Source: Collimonas sp. OK307 (GTDB lineage: Bacteria > Pseudomonadota > Gammaproteobacteria > Burkholderiales > Burkholderiaceae_D). Taken from it: a stretch of DNA of 64,000 bases. Where the stretch lies: positions 1 to 64,000 of the forward strand of contig NZ_FOQI01000017.1 of NCBI RefSeq assembly GCF_900113705.1, written 5' to 3'. The notes beneath the pieces are model-generated. The model was given only the letters and a program-made list of their open reading frames with translations, was not told the DNA's origin and did not search any database. The position numbers and the translations under genes were made by a program. This document shows, in pieces, positions 37,176-48,166 of the stretch (its first letter is position 1; every line of letters starts with the position of its first letter).

Positions 37176-37391
37176 TCAAGCCAGCTTAGCAAAGTCAGCG
37201 TCGGCCTTGTTCAGCATCTCCGGGGTGATCAGCCCTCCCGAGAAGCTTGCCACCACGGAGAGGGGCATTTCCTTTCCCATGGCGATCTGAGGATGAGTTG
37301 AGATACCAGGCATGTGCTGCTCGAGGATAGCTTTAGTAGCGTCGTTGTTGAGCAGATCGCCAAGTTTGGACTGAGTTGAAAATGTAGACAT
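37176..37391 (-). CDS. Small hypothetical protein upstream of FadH
   Basis: A 71-residue protein from ATG 37391 (MSTFSTQSKLGDLLNNDATKAILEQHMPGIS), with GGAG before the start. LGDLLNNxATKAILEQHMPG and GGLITPEML resemble a short C-terminal module seen in some enzymes, such as carbohydrate- or ester-acting proteins. It is small and soluble. It is divergent from the FadH-like gene (161 bp), so could share its regulation. Function unknown. Confidence 0.6.
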   Translation of the reverse strand: MSTFSTQSKLGDLLNNDATKAILEQHMPGISTHPQIAMGKEMPLSVVASFSGGLITPEMLNKADADFAKLA

Positions 37392-37533
37392 AAAATTCTC
37401 CAAGGTTAAGTGAAAAAACAGCCACTGCACGACGGTGCAAAGACAGGCTCAGTGTTTCATGTCTTTATCTCTGCCTCAATAACAATTGATAACGACGTCA
37501 TTTTAGATGAGCCATAGAATCGACCCAACTTAA

Positions 37534-40157
<2,624 letters not shown>

Positions 40158-40343
40158 GTCTCCATTCTTTTTTAATCGTTTCTCAAGCGGCAGGTGTTGA
40201 CCGACCTCGTGCAGTCCCAACACTGCTGGCACTTTGCGCAAACGCTGGGGACTTCAAGGCCTTTGACTGCGAAGCACCTTGATTTTGTGCACGTGCAATT
40301 CGAGGTTGGATCCCCAGATAAAACACTCGCCGCCCCTTACCAA

Positions 40344-42017
40344 TCAGGTCTCGTCGCGCAACTCGCGCCGGAGAATTTTCCCAACGTTTGACTTTGGTAG
40401 GTCCGCGCGAAAGACGATGTATTTAGGTTTCTTATATCCGGTGAGTTGCGTTTTGCAGAAGTCCATCACCTGCTCCGCAGTTAGTTCCCGGTCTCGTCGT
40501 ACAACGAACAACTTGATGGCTTCGCCCGCATTTTGGTCAGGTACGCCAACGCACGCGCACTCAAGGACTCCGGGGTGCATTGCCATCACATCTTCGATTT
40601 CGTTTGGATAAACGTTGAAGCCTGATACCAAAATCATGTCTTTTTTGCGATCGACGATCCGGATGTACCCCCGCTCATCCATTATTCCAATATCGCCGGT
40701 CTTGAAAAAGCCATCCTCATTGATAGCCTTCGCGGTTTCGCCCGGGTTGTTCCAGTAGCCGACCATAACCTGCGGCCCCCTAACTGCGATCTCTCCTGGG
40801 GTGCCGTGATCCACAAGCTTCCCGTTCTCGTCGAGGATAGCAACTTCTGTCGACGGAAGGGGAAGACCGATGGTGCCCGTAAAAGCTGTAGCGTCAGCGC
40901 GATTGATCGTAACCCCAGGCGATGTCTCAGACAACCCGTACGCTTCAAGTATCGGACATCCAGTTACTTTCATCCACTGTTCGGCAACGGCGCGCTGCAC
41001 CGCCATGCCGCCACCTAGCGAAATTTTCAGTCCGGAAAAATCCAGTTTCGCGAAGTCCGGATGATTGAGTAGTCCGTTGTATAGGGTATTAACGGCTGGA
41101 AACATATTAAACTTATACTTTCGCAGTTCCTTAATGAAGTTCGTGATATCCCGTGGATTCGGGATGAGGATGTTCAGAGCTCCCCACCGCGTTCCCATCA
41201 AGCTACATGCTGTCAGCGCAAAGATATGGTAAAGAGGAAGGGCGCATACGATAGTCATGGGTTGGTCAACCGGCACTTTGTCTTGTGCCGGTCGAACCCA
41301 CGCATCGTTTTGCAAAACGTTCGCGATGATGTTGCGATGTGTGAGCGTCGCGCCTTTGGACACACCTGTGGTGCCGCCGGTGTACTGAAGGAATGCAACA
41401 TCGTCACCACAAAGATGTACCTGGCTGAAACGTGAGGATGCCCCGATTGAAAGCATGTTCAAAAAACTAACCGCACCAGGCAGATTGAAGGCTGGCACCA
41501 TCTTTTTGACTTTTCGAACCATGAAATTGACCACAGTTCCTTTCAATCCGCCAAGCAAGTCCCCCATGCTGGCGACAACGATATGCTTAATTTCGGTCTG
41601 CGCCAAAACCTGCTCCAGGGTTGTCGCGAAATTTTCAAGAACGATGATGGCCTGAGCACCTGCATCATTCAGTTGGTGGAGCAATTCACGCGGGGTGTAC
41701 AGTGGGTTGACGTTGACGACAATAAATCCGGCACGAAGGATGGCTGCTGCGGCGATTGGATACTGCAAAATATTTGGCAACATGACAGCGATGCGGGCGC
41801 CTTTCTTCATCCTGCAGCCTTGTAGCCATGCAGCCATTCTTTTTGAGTATTCGTCCAGCTCCCTATAGCTCATAAAAGTGCCCATACAGACATAGGCGTC
41901 GCGGGACTTGTACTTCGTGAATGATTCTTCCAGCATGTGCACCACCGATCGGTACTGCTGGGCATCAATTTTCGTTGGTACGCTGGGGGGATAGGACTTC
42001 AGCCATACTTTTTCCAT
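40344..42017 (-). CDS. fadD: Long-chain acyl-CoA ligase (FadD-like)
   Basis: The 557-residue adenylate-forming enzyme activates fatty acids as acyl-CoAs via acyl-AMP. It shows the AMP-binding signature YTGGTTGVSKGATLTH, the GYGLSET-equivalent AYGLSETSPG, the hinge RIVDRKKDMILVSGFNVYP, and the C-terminal lysine in LPKSNVGKILRRELRDE. Length and motifs match bacterial FadD. It is on the minus strand downstream of the VWA gene (129 nt), within the same probable lipid-degradation transcript. Confidence 0.94.
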   Translation of the reverse strand: MEKVWLKSYPPSVPTKIDAQQYRSVVHMLEESFTKYKSRDAYVCMGTFMSYRELDEYSKRMAAWLQGCRMKKGARIAVMLPNILQYPIAAAAILRAGFIVVNVNPLYTPRELLHQLNDAGAQAIIVLENFATTLEQVLAQTEIKHIVVASMGDLLGGLKGTVVNFMVRKVKKMVPAFNLPGAVSFLNMLSIGASSRFSQVHLCGDDVAFLQYTGGTTGVSKGATLTHRNIIANVLQNDAWVRPAQDKVPVDQPMTIVCALPLYHIFALTACSLMGTRWGALNILIPNPRDITNFIKELRKYKFNMFPAVNTLYNGLLNHPDFAKLDFSGLKISLGGGMAVQRAVAEQWMKVTGCPILEAYGLSETSPGVTINRADATAFTGTIGLPLPSTEVAILDENGKLVDHGTPGEIAVRGPQVMVGYWNNPGETAKAINEDGFFKTGDIGIMDERGYIRIVDRKKDMILVSGFNVYPNEIEDVMAMHPGVLECACVGVPDQNAGEAIKLFVVRRDRELTAEQVMDFCKTQLTGYKKPKYIVFRADLPKSNVGKILRRELRDET

Positions 42018-42146
42018 GTCGTGTCTCGTTTTATGTTTGGTCTAGGGAAATGCATATTCGATCGAAATGAGGCGATTGCTTTACTAGCTGCGACGGGGTC
42101 ATGCCTCGGTACCGCAGAGATTATAAAAATGCGACAGCCGCGGCTG

Positions 42147-43334
42147 TCATTTTTTGAGCATGTTCATCGCCCTTTCTAAGCCTGCTATCGTCAACGGGAA
42201 CATGCGGTCGTTCATCAATTGGCGAATGAGCTCAATGGACTGGCGGTTTTTCCATAATCCTTCAGGCTCGGGATTTATCCAGACGTACTTGGGAAAGGCG
42301 GTCGTAAATCTTTCAAGCCAATCGGCGCCGGCTTCCGGGTTGTTATATTCCACCGAGCCGCCGGGCTGTGAAATTTCATACGACCTCATCGTAGCGTCGC
42401 CTACGAAGATCAATTTGGTGTCGGGCCTGAACTTGCGAAGTATGTCCCATGTCGAAAAGCGCTCCGCTTGCCGGCGACCGTTGCTCTTCCACAGGTAGTC
42501 ATAGACGCAATTGTGAAAATAATAGAAATCCAAGTTTTTAAATTCCGATTTCGATGCGGAAAAAAGTTCCTCAACTTGAGCGATGTGGTCGTCCATCGAC
42601 CCGCCGACATCAAGCAACATTAGCACCTTCACCTTGTTTTTACGCTCCGGCTGCATTCTGATATCGAGCTGGCCGGCGTTGGTCGCGGTAGCTTGAATGG
42701 TCCCATCGAGCGCAAATTCTTCCTCCGCTCCCTCACGGGCAAAGCGACGGAGGCGACGTAGAGCAATTTTTATATTGCGCGTACCGAGTTCACGCTGGTC
42801 GTCATAGTCGCGATAGGTCCGCGCCTCCCATACTTTTGGCGCGGAACGGTTGCCGCCTGGTCCCCGCTGCCCCCCCTTGCCCGAGATCCGTTGGCTCGTA
42901 GGACTCTTGCTGTTGGTCTCGCGTAGCCGGCCACCACGATCGTTCCCGGCTCCGTCCGGCGACTCTAGTGCCTCGGATTTTTTGGCGTTCAGTAGCTCGC
43001 GCCAGGCGGCGGACTTATCAGCATTGTGGTTTGTCGACTCGCCCCTCTCGGCGTCCCCATGTTGCGGCGCGGTGCGTTCCTTTAACTGTTCAAGTCTTCC
43101 CAATGCCGCTGTATCGAAAGTCGCTTGCATGGCTCGACAATATTGTGCAAACACCAGGTCAAATTTATCAAAATGGGCCTCTTTTTTTACCAGCGTCAAG
43201 CGAGCCAAGAAATAGAAATCATCAAGCGATGGTGCTATGACGTTTCTTCCCAACGCGTCAAGTAGCACCAAGAATTCCGCGGTTGACACCGGAATTCTTG
43301 CTTTCCGAAGTTGGAAGAAAAAATCAACTAGCAT
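42147..43334 (-). CDS. VWA domain protein, CoxE-like
   Basis: The 395-residue protein has an N-terminal region with a Lys/Asn-rich linker (about 95-170) and a C-terminal von Willebrand A domain with a modified MIDAS motif, VLMLLDVGGSMDD. CoxE-type VWA proteins work with MoxR AAA+ ATPases in assembling or maturing enzymes. The moxR gene ends 27 nt upstream of its start, so the two are a MoxR-VWA pair here, embedded in a fatty-acid cluster. What they remodel is unknown. Confidence 0.88.
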   Translation of the reverse strand: MLVDFFFQLRKARIPVSTAEFLVLLDALGRNVIAPSLDDFYFLARLTLVKKEAHFDKFDLVFAQYCRAMQATFDTAALGRLEQLKERTAPQHGDAERGESTNHNADKSAAWRELLNAKKSEALESPDGAGNDRGGRLRETNSKSPTSQRISGKGGQRGPGGNRSAPKVWEARTYRDYDDQRELGTRNIKIALRRLRRFAREGAEEEFALDGTIQATATNAGQLDIRMQPERKNKVKVLMLLDVGGSMDDHIAQVEELFSASKSEFKNLDFYYFHNCVYDYLWKSNGRRQAERFSTWDILRKFRPDTKLIFVGDATMRSYEISQPGGSVEYNNPEAGADWLERFTTAFPKYVWINPEPEGLWKNRQSIELIRQLMNDRMFPLTIAGLERAMNMLKK

Positions 43335-43361
43335 GGCAAGACCATTGCGCTCATCGAAACC

Positions 43362-44213
43362 TCAGCGCTTTGCGCGTGAGAGGACGGCGCGTTCGACAAG
43401 GTGCAAATCTTGCTCGTTTTTTAGAAGCGCGCCATTGAATATTGGAGCCCCGGACTTTGCGCTCTCATCTCGTAGCGCACTGGAGGGAATATTTTCCGCA
43501 AGCAGTAGCTTCATCCAGTCTAGTAGTTCGGACGTGGACGGCCTTTTTTTGAGACCCGCAATCTGCCGGATGCCATAAAACGATTCAAGCGCTTCGTGGA
43601 CTAGATCCTCTGCCACGGTCGGGAAATGCACGGCGACGATCTGACGCATGGTCGCGGCGTCTGGGAACTTGATGTAATGGAAGAAGCAGCGGCGTAAAAA
43701 AGCGTCGGGCAGTTCTTTTTCGTTATTGGAGGTGATGATCACTAGCGGTCGGAACTTAGCCTTGACCATCTCGCGTGTTTCGTAGACATAAAATTCCATA
43801 CGGTCAAGCTCGCGTAGCAAGTCGTTTGGAAACTCGATGTCCGCCTTGTCAATTTCATCGATGAGCAGCACGACTTGCATGTCTGCCGTAAATGCTTGCC
43901 ATAGGACGCCCCTAAGGATGTAGTTATTGATGTCCTTGACCCGTTCGTCCCCGAGTTGAGAATCCCGAAGACGCGATACCGCGTCATATTCATACAGGCC
44001 CTGCTGGGCTTTTGTGGTGGACTTGATATGCCATTGCATTAACGGCATATTTAAGGCTGCGGCGACCTCTTCCGCCAACATCGTTTTACCTGTTCCAGGC
44101 TCGCCCTTGATTAGCAGTGGGCGTTGCAGCATCAGTGCGGCGTTCACGGCCAACTTTAGGTCCCCAGTGGCGACGTAACGGTCTGAGCCGTCAAAGTGCG
44201 TACCAAATATCAT
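43362..44213 (-). CDS. MoxR-family AAA+ ATPase
   Basis: The 283-residue ATPase has Walker A GEPGTGKT, Walker B VVLLIDEIDKADIEF and a sensor-1 segment PLVIITSNNEKELPDAFLRRC. MoxR proteins are chaperone-like remodellers acting with VWA partners. It is followed by the VWA gene and preceded by the acyl-CoA dehydrogenase gene (30 nt), suggesting it matures an enzyme of that cluster. Its length fits short MoxR proteins. Complete. Confidence 0.92.
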   Translation of the reverse strand: MIFGTHFDGSDRYVATGDLKLAVNAALMLQRPLLIKGEPGTGKTMLAEEVAAALNMPLMQWHIKSTTKAQQGLYEYDAVSRLRDSQLGDERVKDINNYILRGVLWQAFTADMQVVLLIDEIDKADIEFPNDLLRELDRMEFYVYETREMVKAKFRPLVIITSNNEKELPDAFLRRCFFHYIKFPDAATMRQIVAVHFPTVAEDLVHEALESFYGIRQIAGLKKRPSTSELLDWMKLLLAENIPSSALRDESAKSGAPIFNGALLKNEQDLHLVERAVLSRAKR

Positions 44214-44243
44214 CAGTGTGTATCCAGGAAAAGTGAATCGGGT

Positions 44244-45203
44244 TTAGGTACGGTTTTGAGAATCTTGCCTCGGCTGCAATTCATGTAAATGCTCCCATGC
44301 TCTCGCGGCGCTCCTCTCTTGCACTGCAGCTGAGATACTCAACATACCCCGATCTCTTTCCCACCTTGCTGCACTTTCGTCCAGTTCACCTCGGGTCCAA
44401 TGCACTTGGGCTTCAATGGCCAACATGTGTGCGTTATCAATGGCATCCGCCAGAACTACGTTGGTCATCGGTGCTGCGCTCCAGTCCCGCGAAAGGTCAC
44501 ACAGGACTGCGAGGGAGGTGAGGACCCGCTGCATATAGCTGCTGGGCCATTTTCGGGAACGGCCTTCGCGCAAGAGGTGGGCGAGGACGGCGGCGGCAAC
44601 GTGTAGCGCCTCGACGCGTTTAAAGGGCTTGATGAAAGTTGACCAGCCGTCACCTTCCAACATGTTCGACGCATCAGTTGATGCATCTAGCAGCTGTACG
44701 CGAGCCCGACCAAGCTCGGGGATGATGCCTCCCGAAGGAAGCGGGTCAGCTTTTAGGCCCGGAGTACTACTGGCCAGGCGTACTACGCGTTGCGGTGGGC
44801 GGGTTTGTTCAGGAGCGCCAAGTTCAGCGCATGCCACCAAGTAAGAGGTGCAAACATGGCCCATTGGTGCCCAGCTTTTAATACCATTAACAATTACTTT
44901 TCCTGATTCTGAATATCGCCACTTTGTGTTGACGATGAGAGGATTGCTAACAGTCTCGGTAGCGCAAAATGCAAATATCTCATGAGCCTCCGCTTGCCGA
45001 ACTATGGCGCGTATGGCGCCTTGGTATCCGCTCGCGAAGGCCCATGCGAGGCGGTCGGCCTTGAACCCACCAGCGATTGCAAGCATCACTGTGGATGCCC
45101 AGTCGTTCACGTGGGCTGGCCAATGCAAAACCCACTGCTCAGCTGTTTCGACAGCCGGCGCTTCGCTCGACTGCTGCATGCACCATTCCAATATCGCATT
45201 CAT
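44244..45203 (-). CDS. Acyl-CoA dehydrogenase-like protein (short)
   Basis: The 319-residue protein resembles acyl-CoA dehydrogenases in its central beta domain (EIFAFCATETVSNPLIVNTKWRYSE, VNGIKSWAPMGHVC, FIKPFKRVEALHVAAAV) but is shorter than the usual 380-400, mainly at both ends. The catalytic glutamate is not obvious, so activity is uncertain. A good AGGAG precedes the ATG. It heads the minus-strand set with moxR, VWA and FadD. Homology is moderate. Confidence 0.7.
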   Translation of the reverse strand: MNAILEWCMQQSSEAPAVETAEQWVLHWPAHVNDWASTVMLAIAGGFKADRLAWAFASGYQGAIRAIVRQAEAHEIFAFCATETVSNPLIVNTKWRYSESGKVIVNGIKSWAPMGHVCTSYLVACAELGAPEQTRPPQRVVRLASSTPGLKADPLPSGGIIPELGRARVQLLDASTDASNMLEGDGWSTFIKPFKRVEALHVAAAVLAHLLREGRSRKWPSSYMQRVLTSLAVLCDLSRDWSAAPMTNVVLADAIDNAHMLAIEAQVHWTRGELDESAARWERDRGMLSISAAVQERSAARAWEHLHELQPRQDSQNRT

Positions 45204-45466
45204 ACTTATCTCCTGGGGCAGAAGCTACGGTGCCCTTCTCCAATGCTTGGGTCATCTTGGTCACACTCCTTTCGTCGCGAAAGCGTGAACGACTCAGAAG
45301 TCTCGGGGGGGGGGCGGAAAGCATCGTTTTCAACTGGGTATGGGAGCTCATGCAATCGATCAAAATGATCGAAAACTTGAGAGGCCGACCGCAAATCACA
45401 CCGTCCCTTCGAAAGCTGGCCAGTGTCGATCATCGGCCCCTCCCCGATCTTATTATCGATTGCGAA

Positions 45467-45916
45467 CTAACTAGCCAATTTAACGTTCATGGTGATCGAA
45501 GCGGTGAACACGCTCGTGCCAGCCTCGTCTTTCACGTCAACGGGTACGATCTTGTCGCCTGCAGTACTCCAATCCACGCCACTTCCGTCGGCTATTGCCC
45601 GGACGCTAGTCTTCGCTTTTGCCAAATATTCCACGGTCATCCCCTTCGGAATCCAACGTGCACCGCTGGGGATCGAAGCATCAGTCATCATGCCGGCTAC
45701 CAACTCGGCCGCATTGCAGAGAGCGATGGCATGTATGGTGCCCAGATGGTTGGTTACCTCGCGGCGAAACGGAACCGTGGCTTCTGCATAATTTGGCCGA
45801 AGGTCTGTGATCGTAGGTTCAATAGTCGAAAAGTAGGGTGCCATTTGGCAAACTGTTTTGCTAAATTGCTCTGGACCAACCATTTTGAACATGCCAAGCG
45901 CTTGACTCATTTTCAT
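45467..45916 (-). CDS. DUF4442 hotdog-fold thioesterase-like protein
   Basis: The 149-residue protein has the single-domain hotdog pattern of DUF4442/PaaI-like proteins: HLGTIHAIALCNAAELVAGMMTDAS, then strands to the end. Such proteins usually hydrolyse acyl-CoA thioesters. It is divergent from a TetR gene across a 102-bp spacer full of palindromes and is probably TetR-controlled. It lies 263 nt upstream of the acyl-CoA dehydrogenase on the same strand. Confidence 0.8.
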   Translation of the reverse strand: MKMSQALGMFKMVGPEQFSKTVCQMAPYFSTIEPTITDLRPNYAEATVPFRREVTNHLGTIHAIALCNAAELVAGMMTDASIPSGARWIPKGMTVEYLAKAKTSVRAIADGSGVDWSTAGDKIVPVDVKDEAGTSVFTASITMNVKLAS

Positions 45917-45956
45917 CTCCTAGGGTAAAACAGAAAAATGTTCTGTTACAGAATAA

Positions 45957-45968
45957 TATTCTAGAATA
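45957..45968. promoter_or_regulatory. Nested AGAATA palindromes, candidate TetR operator
   Basis: The perfect 12-bp palindrome TATTCTAGAATA overlaps AGAATA-A-TATTCT (45950-45962), giving several half-sites in the spacer between the DUF4442 and TetR genes. Overlapping dyads are typical TetR-family operators. The site is seen; the regulator assignment is by position. Confidence 0.55.
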
Positions 45969-46018
45969 ATTTTCTATGTCAAGTATTTCCAATATAAATT
46001 CTGGGGTATCATGTTTTT

Positions 46019-46666
46019 TTGAGAGACTCCTCGAAGGCGCTTCTTTTGACAACACTAGACATACTTGAACGAAATTTTCCTGGGAGACGAGCAGCCCTCA
46101 AGCGGGACATCTTGCTCGGCGCTTTGGCATGCTTCAACCAAAATGGCCTAGGCCTGACAACCATTGAAATGATCAAGGTCCGCTGCGATACTAGTGTAGG
46201 TAGCATCTATCACCACTTTGGCAGCAGAGAGGGGCTTATTTCCGCCCTCTTCTTCAGTTCGCTGGAGGATCAGGACCGCCTGCTGACCGCATACCTCGAC
46301 AACGCGGAAACGGCTGAGGAAGGGGTCGCGGCAATCGTGTACAGCTACGTGGATTGGGTCAGTGACGAGCCTGACCTTGCCCGTTTTCAATACGAGGCAA
46401 GGTCACTGGTTGCTAAAGGGCCCAGTCGGGAGACTCTTACAGAAAAGAACCGTTCTCGACGGAAGATGATGGAGGCCTGGTGGCTCTCACATGGCGGGTA
46501 TAAGCCTACCTCAACAATTCCTGAAGAACTGTTGCCATCAATAATTATTGGTCCAGCAGAAAGCTATTGTCGCGCGTGGCTCTCTAATCGGACGATCGCG
46601 TCGCCCTCGACGTATCGAGATCTACTCGCCAAAGCGGCAGCTCTTGGCTTGGGCATCCCGCCGTGA
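46019..46666 (+). CDS. TetR-family regulator
   Basis: The 215-residue protein has an N-terminal TetR helix-turn-helix (ALACFNQNGLGLTTIEMIKVRCDTSVGSIYHHFGSREGLISALF, about residues 30-80) and an all-helical ligand domain. It is divergent from the DUF4442 gene, with palindromic DNA in between, so likely represses the lipid cluster until an acyl-CoA is sensed. The start codon is not ATG: the frame opens with a TTG at 46019. Later in-frame starts are possible. Confidence 0.85.
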   Translation: MRDSSKALLLTTLDILERNFPGRRAALKRDILLGALACFNQNGLGLTTIEMIKVRCDTSVGSIYHHFGSREGLISALFFSSLEDQDRLLTAYLDNAETAEEGVAAIVYSYVDWVSDEPDLARFQYEARSLVAKGPSRETLTEKNRSRRKMMEAWWLSHGGYKPTSTIPEELLPSIIIGPAESYCRAWLSNRTIASPSTYRDLLAKAAALGLGIPP

Positions 46667-46740
46667 ACGATAGCGCAAGTTACCGCTAGAGCTAGGACAT
46701 GTCACTAGAGTCTTCGGCGCATTTGAACTCAGGATACGCT

Positions 46741-46905
46741 ATGAACAACGCACATTTGCAACCGGGAAAGGGCTTTGACTCTCGCCAAAATATTCTTACG
46801 GCGGCACGCCATGTTATCGCCGGAAAAGGCTTCTCGGCCGTTGGAATAAGCGAAATCCTTCAAGAAGCAAATGCCGTAAAAGGTAGTCGCTCGTTGGACG
46901 GTTAG
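46741..46905 (+). pseudogene. Truncated TetR gene (N-terminal stub)
   Basis: From ATG 46741 the frame encodes SRQNILTAARHVIAGKGFSAVGISEILQEANAVKGS, the first helices of a TetR DNA-binding domain, then diverges and stops at 46905 after 54 residues. The conserved FYHYF element and ligand domain are missing, so this is a truncated gene, likely cut by a deletion or mobile element. Confidence 0.65.
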
Positions 46906-47231
46906 ATATTGATGTGAAACAGAAGGGATAAAACTGGGCTACGCAAAATGTCGAGCTATGCTCGATTAGCTGCAGTGATTGAGCAATCGATATATACGGG
47001 TCAACTGTGAATTGAAAGGCATGAGACAACCTAATACGACATTTCTCAGATTACCAAATCGAACAATCACGCCGCGACGCATTCCCCAATTTAATAAATG
47101 TCGTTACGTCGTTAGCAATACATAGGAGGCATTTATCTAGAATACTGGGGGAGCGTCTATTTTGTGCTGCTTAAACATATTATATCATATCCCAATATGG
47201 GATATTTCATATTCGGATTTAGGATGTAACC
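46906..47231. other. Intergenic region upstream of XRE gene
   Basis: No gene is seen in 326 bases after the TetR stub. The last 50 bases hold the operator-like palindrome of the XRE gene. The rest is AT-rich and may contain decayed mobile-element sequence. Confidence 0.5.
47187..47205. promoter_or_regulatory. Perfect 19-bp palindrome before XRE gene
   Basis: ATATCCCA, an ATA centre and TGGGATAT form an exact dyad whose end is 26 nt before the XRE start codon. It resembles HipB-type operators (TATCC-N8-GGATA), here with a 7-nt centre. Autoregulation by the XRE protein is the likely role. Confidence 0.65.
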
Positions 47232-47504
47232 ATGGCTCACCCTATTCATTCCCCATCGTATATCGTTCTTGCAGAACTACTCACTGAGCGGCGCAAGGAG
47301 TTAGGCTTGTTGCAGGCTGAAGTTGCCGTAATGCTGAGCAAGCCCCAATCATTTGTCTCAAAATATGAGTCTGCCGGCCGAAGACTGGATCTCATTGAAT
47401 TGATCGATGTGCTACGCGCTTTGAAGAGCGATCCGCATGATTTTTTAGATCAATTGACGTCCCAACTCAACGCTCATAAGGTGACAACAAATTTCATGCG
47501 TTGA
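47232..47504 (+). CDS. XRE-family helix-turn-helix regulator
   Basis: The 90-residue protein is one Cro/CI-type domain: LAELLTERRKELGLLQAEVAVMLSKPQSFVSKYESAGRRLDLIELIDVLRALKSDPHDFL. It resembles HipB-like and prophage-type regulators. A perfect palindrome 26 nt upstream is its likely operator. No HipA-like toxin or restriction gene is adjacent. It is the last gene before the right edge of the accessory region. Confidence 0.85.
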   Translation: MAHPIHSPSYIVLAELLTERRKELGLLQAEVAVMLSKPQSFVSKYESAGRRLDLIELIDVLRALKSDPHDFLDQLTSQLNAHKVTTNFMR

Positions 47505-48166
47505 AAGGCTTATTACTTACAACCTTACGCCCTTCCCCCCGATGAACCAAATGCTCGCCTAATGCGCAAACGTAGCGGCTTTCTATTTGATGTTGTTTTG
47601 ATAGTCAAAAGTAAAAAACCCTCGATTTCTCAATGAAATCAAGGGCTTAATGACGTTTTTGGCGGTGGGTGCAGTCTTGCGCGAACCTATCTCTGCCCCC
47701 TATTCCCTGTAACAGGGAAAAATACAGCGAATTGACCGAATTTGCCCTGCTTTTGGTTAAGGGTATCGTGGACAAACCCGCGCCAGTACTCACGTTTCCG
47801 GCTATTTGAAGCAATTGGCAGAATTACAGAACAGGGAACGACTAGGGAATGAGCAGGGAATTTCTAATTCGCGTCTGCAGTTCGAATCCGCTTGTGGTAT
47901 TCGAACTGCAGATTCCCCCGTTTTTTCTGCAGTTTCTCTCTCTTGTCGTTCATTCCTGCTGGCTGATGCTTCAACCTCGCCACGGCCGTCCCATGGCGAT
48001 CGCTAATATGAAGTCGAGACGCCTCTCTTCCTATTCGGAATGGCCATCGGTGTCTTCATCAGCGCTCCTAAGGACGAGCATGGTCCCCTCGAGTTGGGCA
48101 GCAATACTTCGACACCAGCAAACGTATCACTCTAGATTCAAATGTTACAGCCCACTAGCAAGCCAA
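47505..48166. other. Right-end region of the island with repeats
   Basis: No convincing gene is seen in 662 bases. The stretch holds TTTTGATAGTCA at 47596-47607 (shared with the integrase upstream region), a hairpin at 47619-47645 followed by TTGGCGG (47659-47665), an AGGGAA palindrome at 47703-47719, three AGGGAA motifs at 11-bp spacing (47833, 47844, 47855), and a 14-bp perfect inverted repeat at 47874-47912. These are consistent with an attachment-site module and regulator or recombinase sites, not coding sequence. Confidence 0.6.
47874..47912. repeat. 14-bp perfect inverted repeat
   Basis: The arms TCTGCAGTTCGAAT (47874-47887) and its complement (47899-47912) flank an 11-nt loop. The arm contains the TTCGAAT of tRNA T-loops, but no tRNA can be folded around it. 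A strong hairpin in RNA or a dyad site for a DNA-binding protein is possible. Confidence 0.8.

Noticed and set aside
47659-47672. Second tRNA 3' end (TGGCGGTGGGT)
   Set aside because: The acceptor-like bases are not followed by a T arm and do not match the tRNA-Ser remnant at the left end.
47874-47912. Possible tRNA gene because of TTCGAAT
   Set aside because: The surrounding bases cannot form a cloverleaf; the sequence is a simple inverted repeat.
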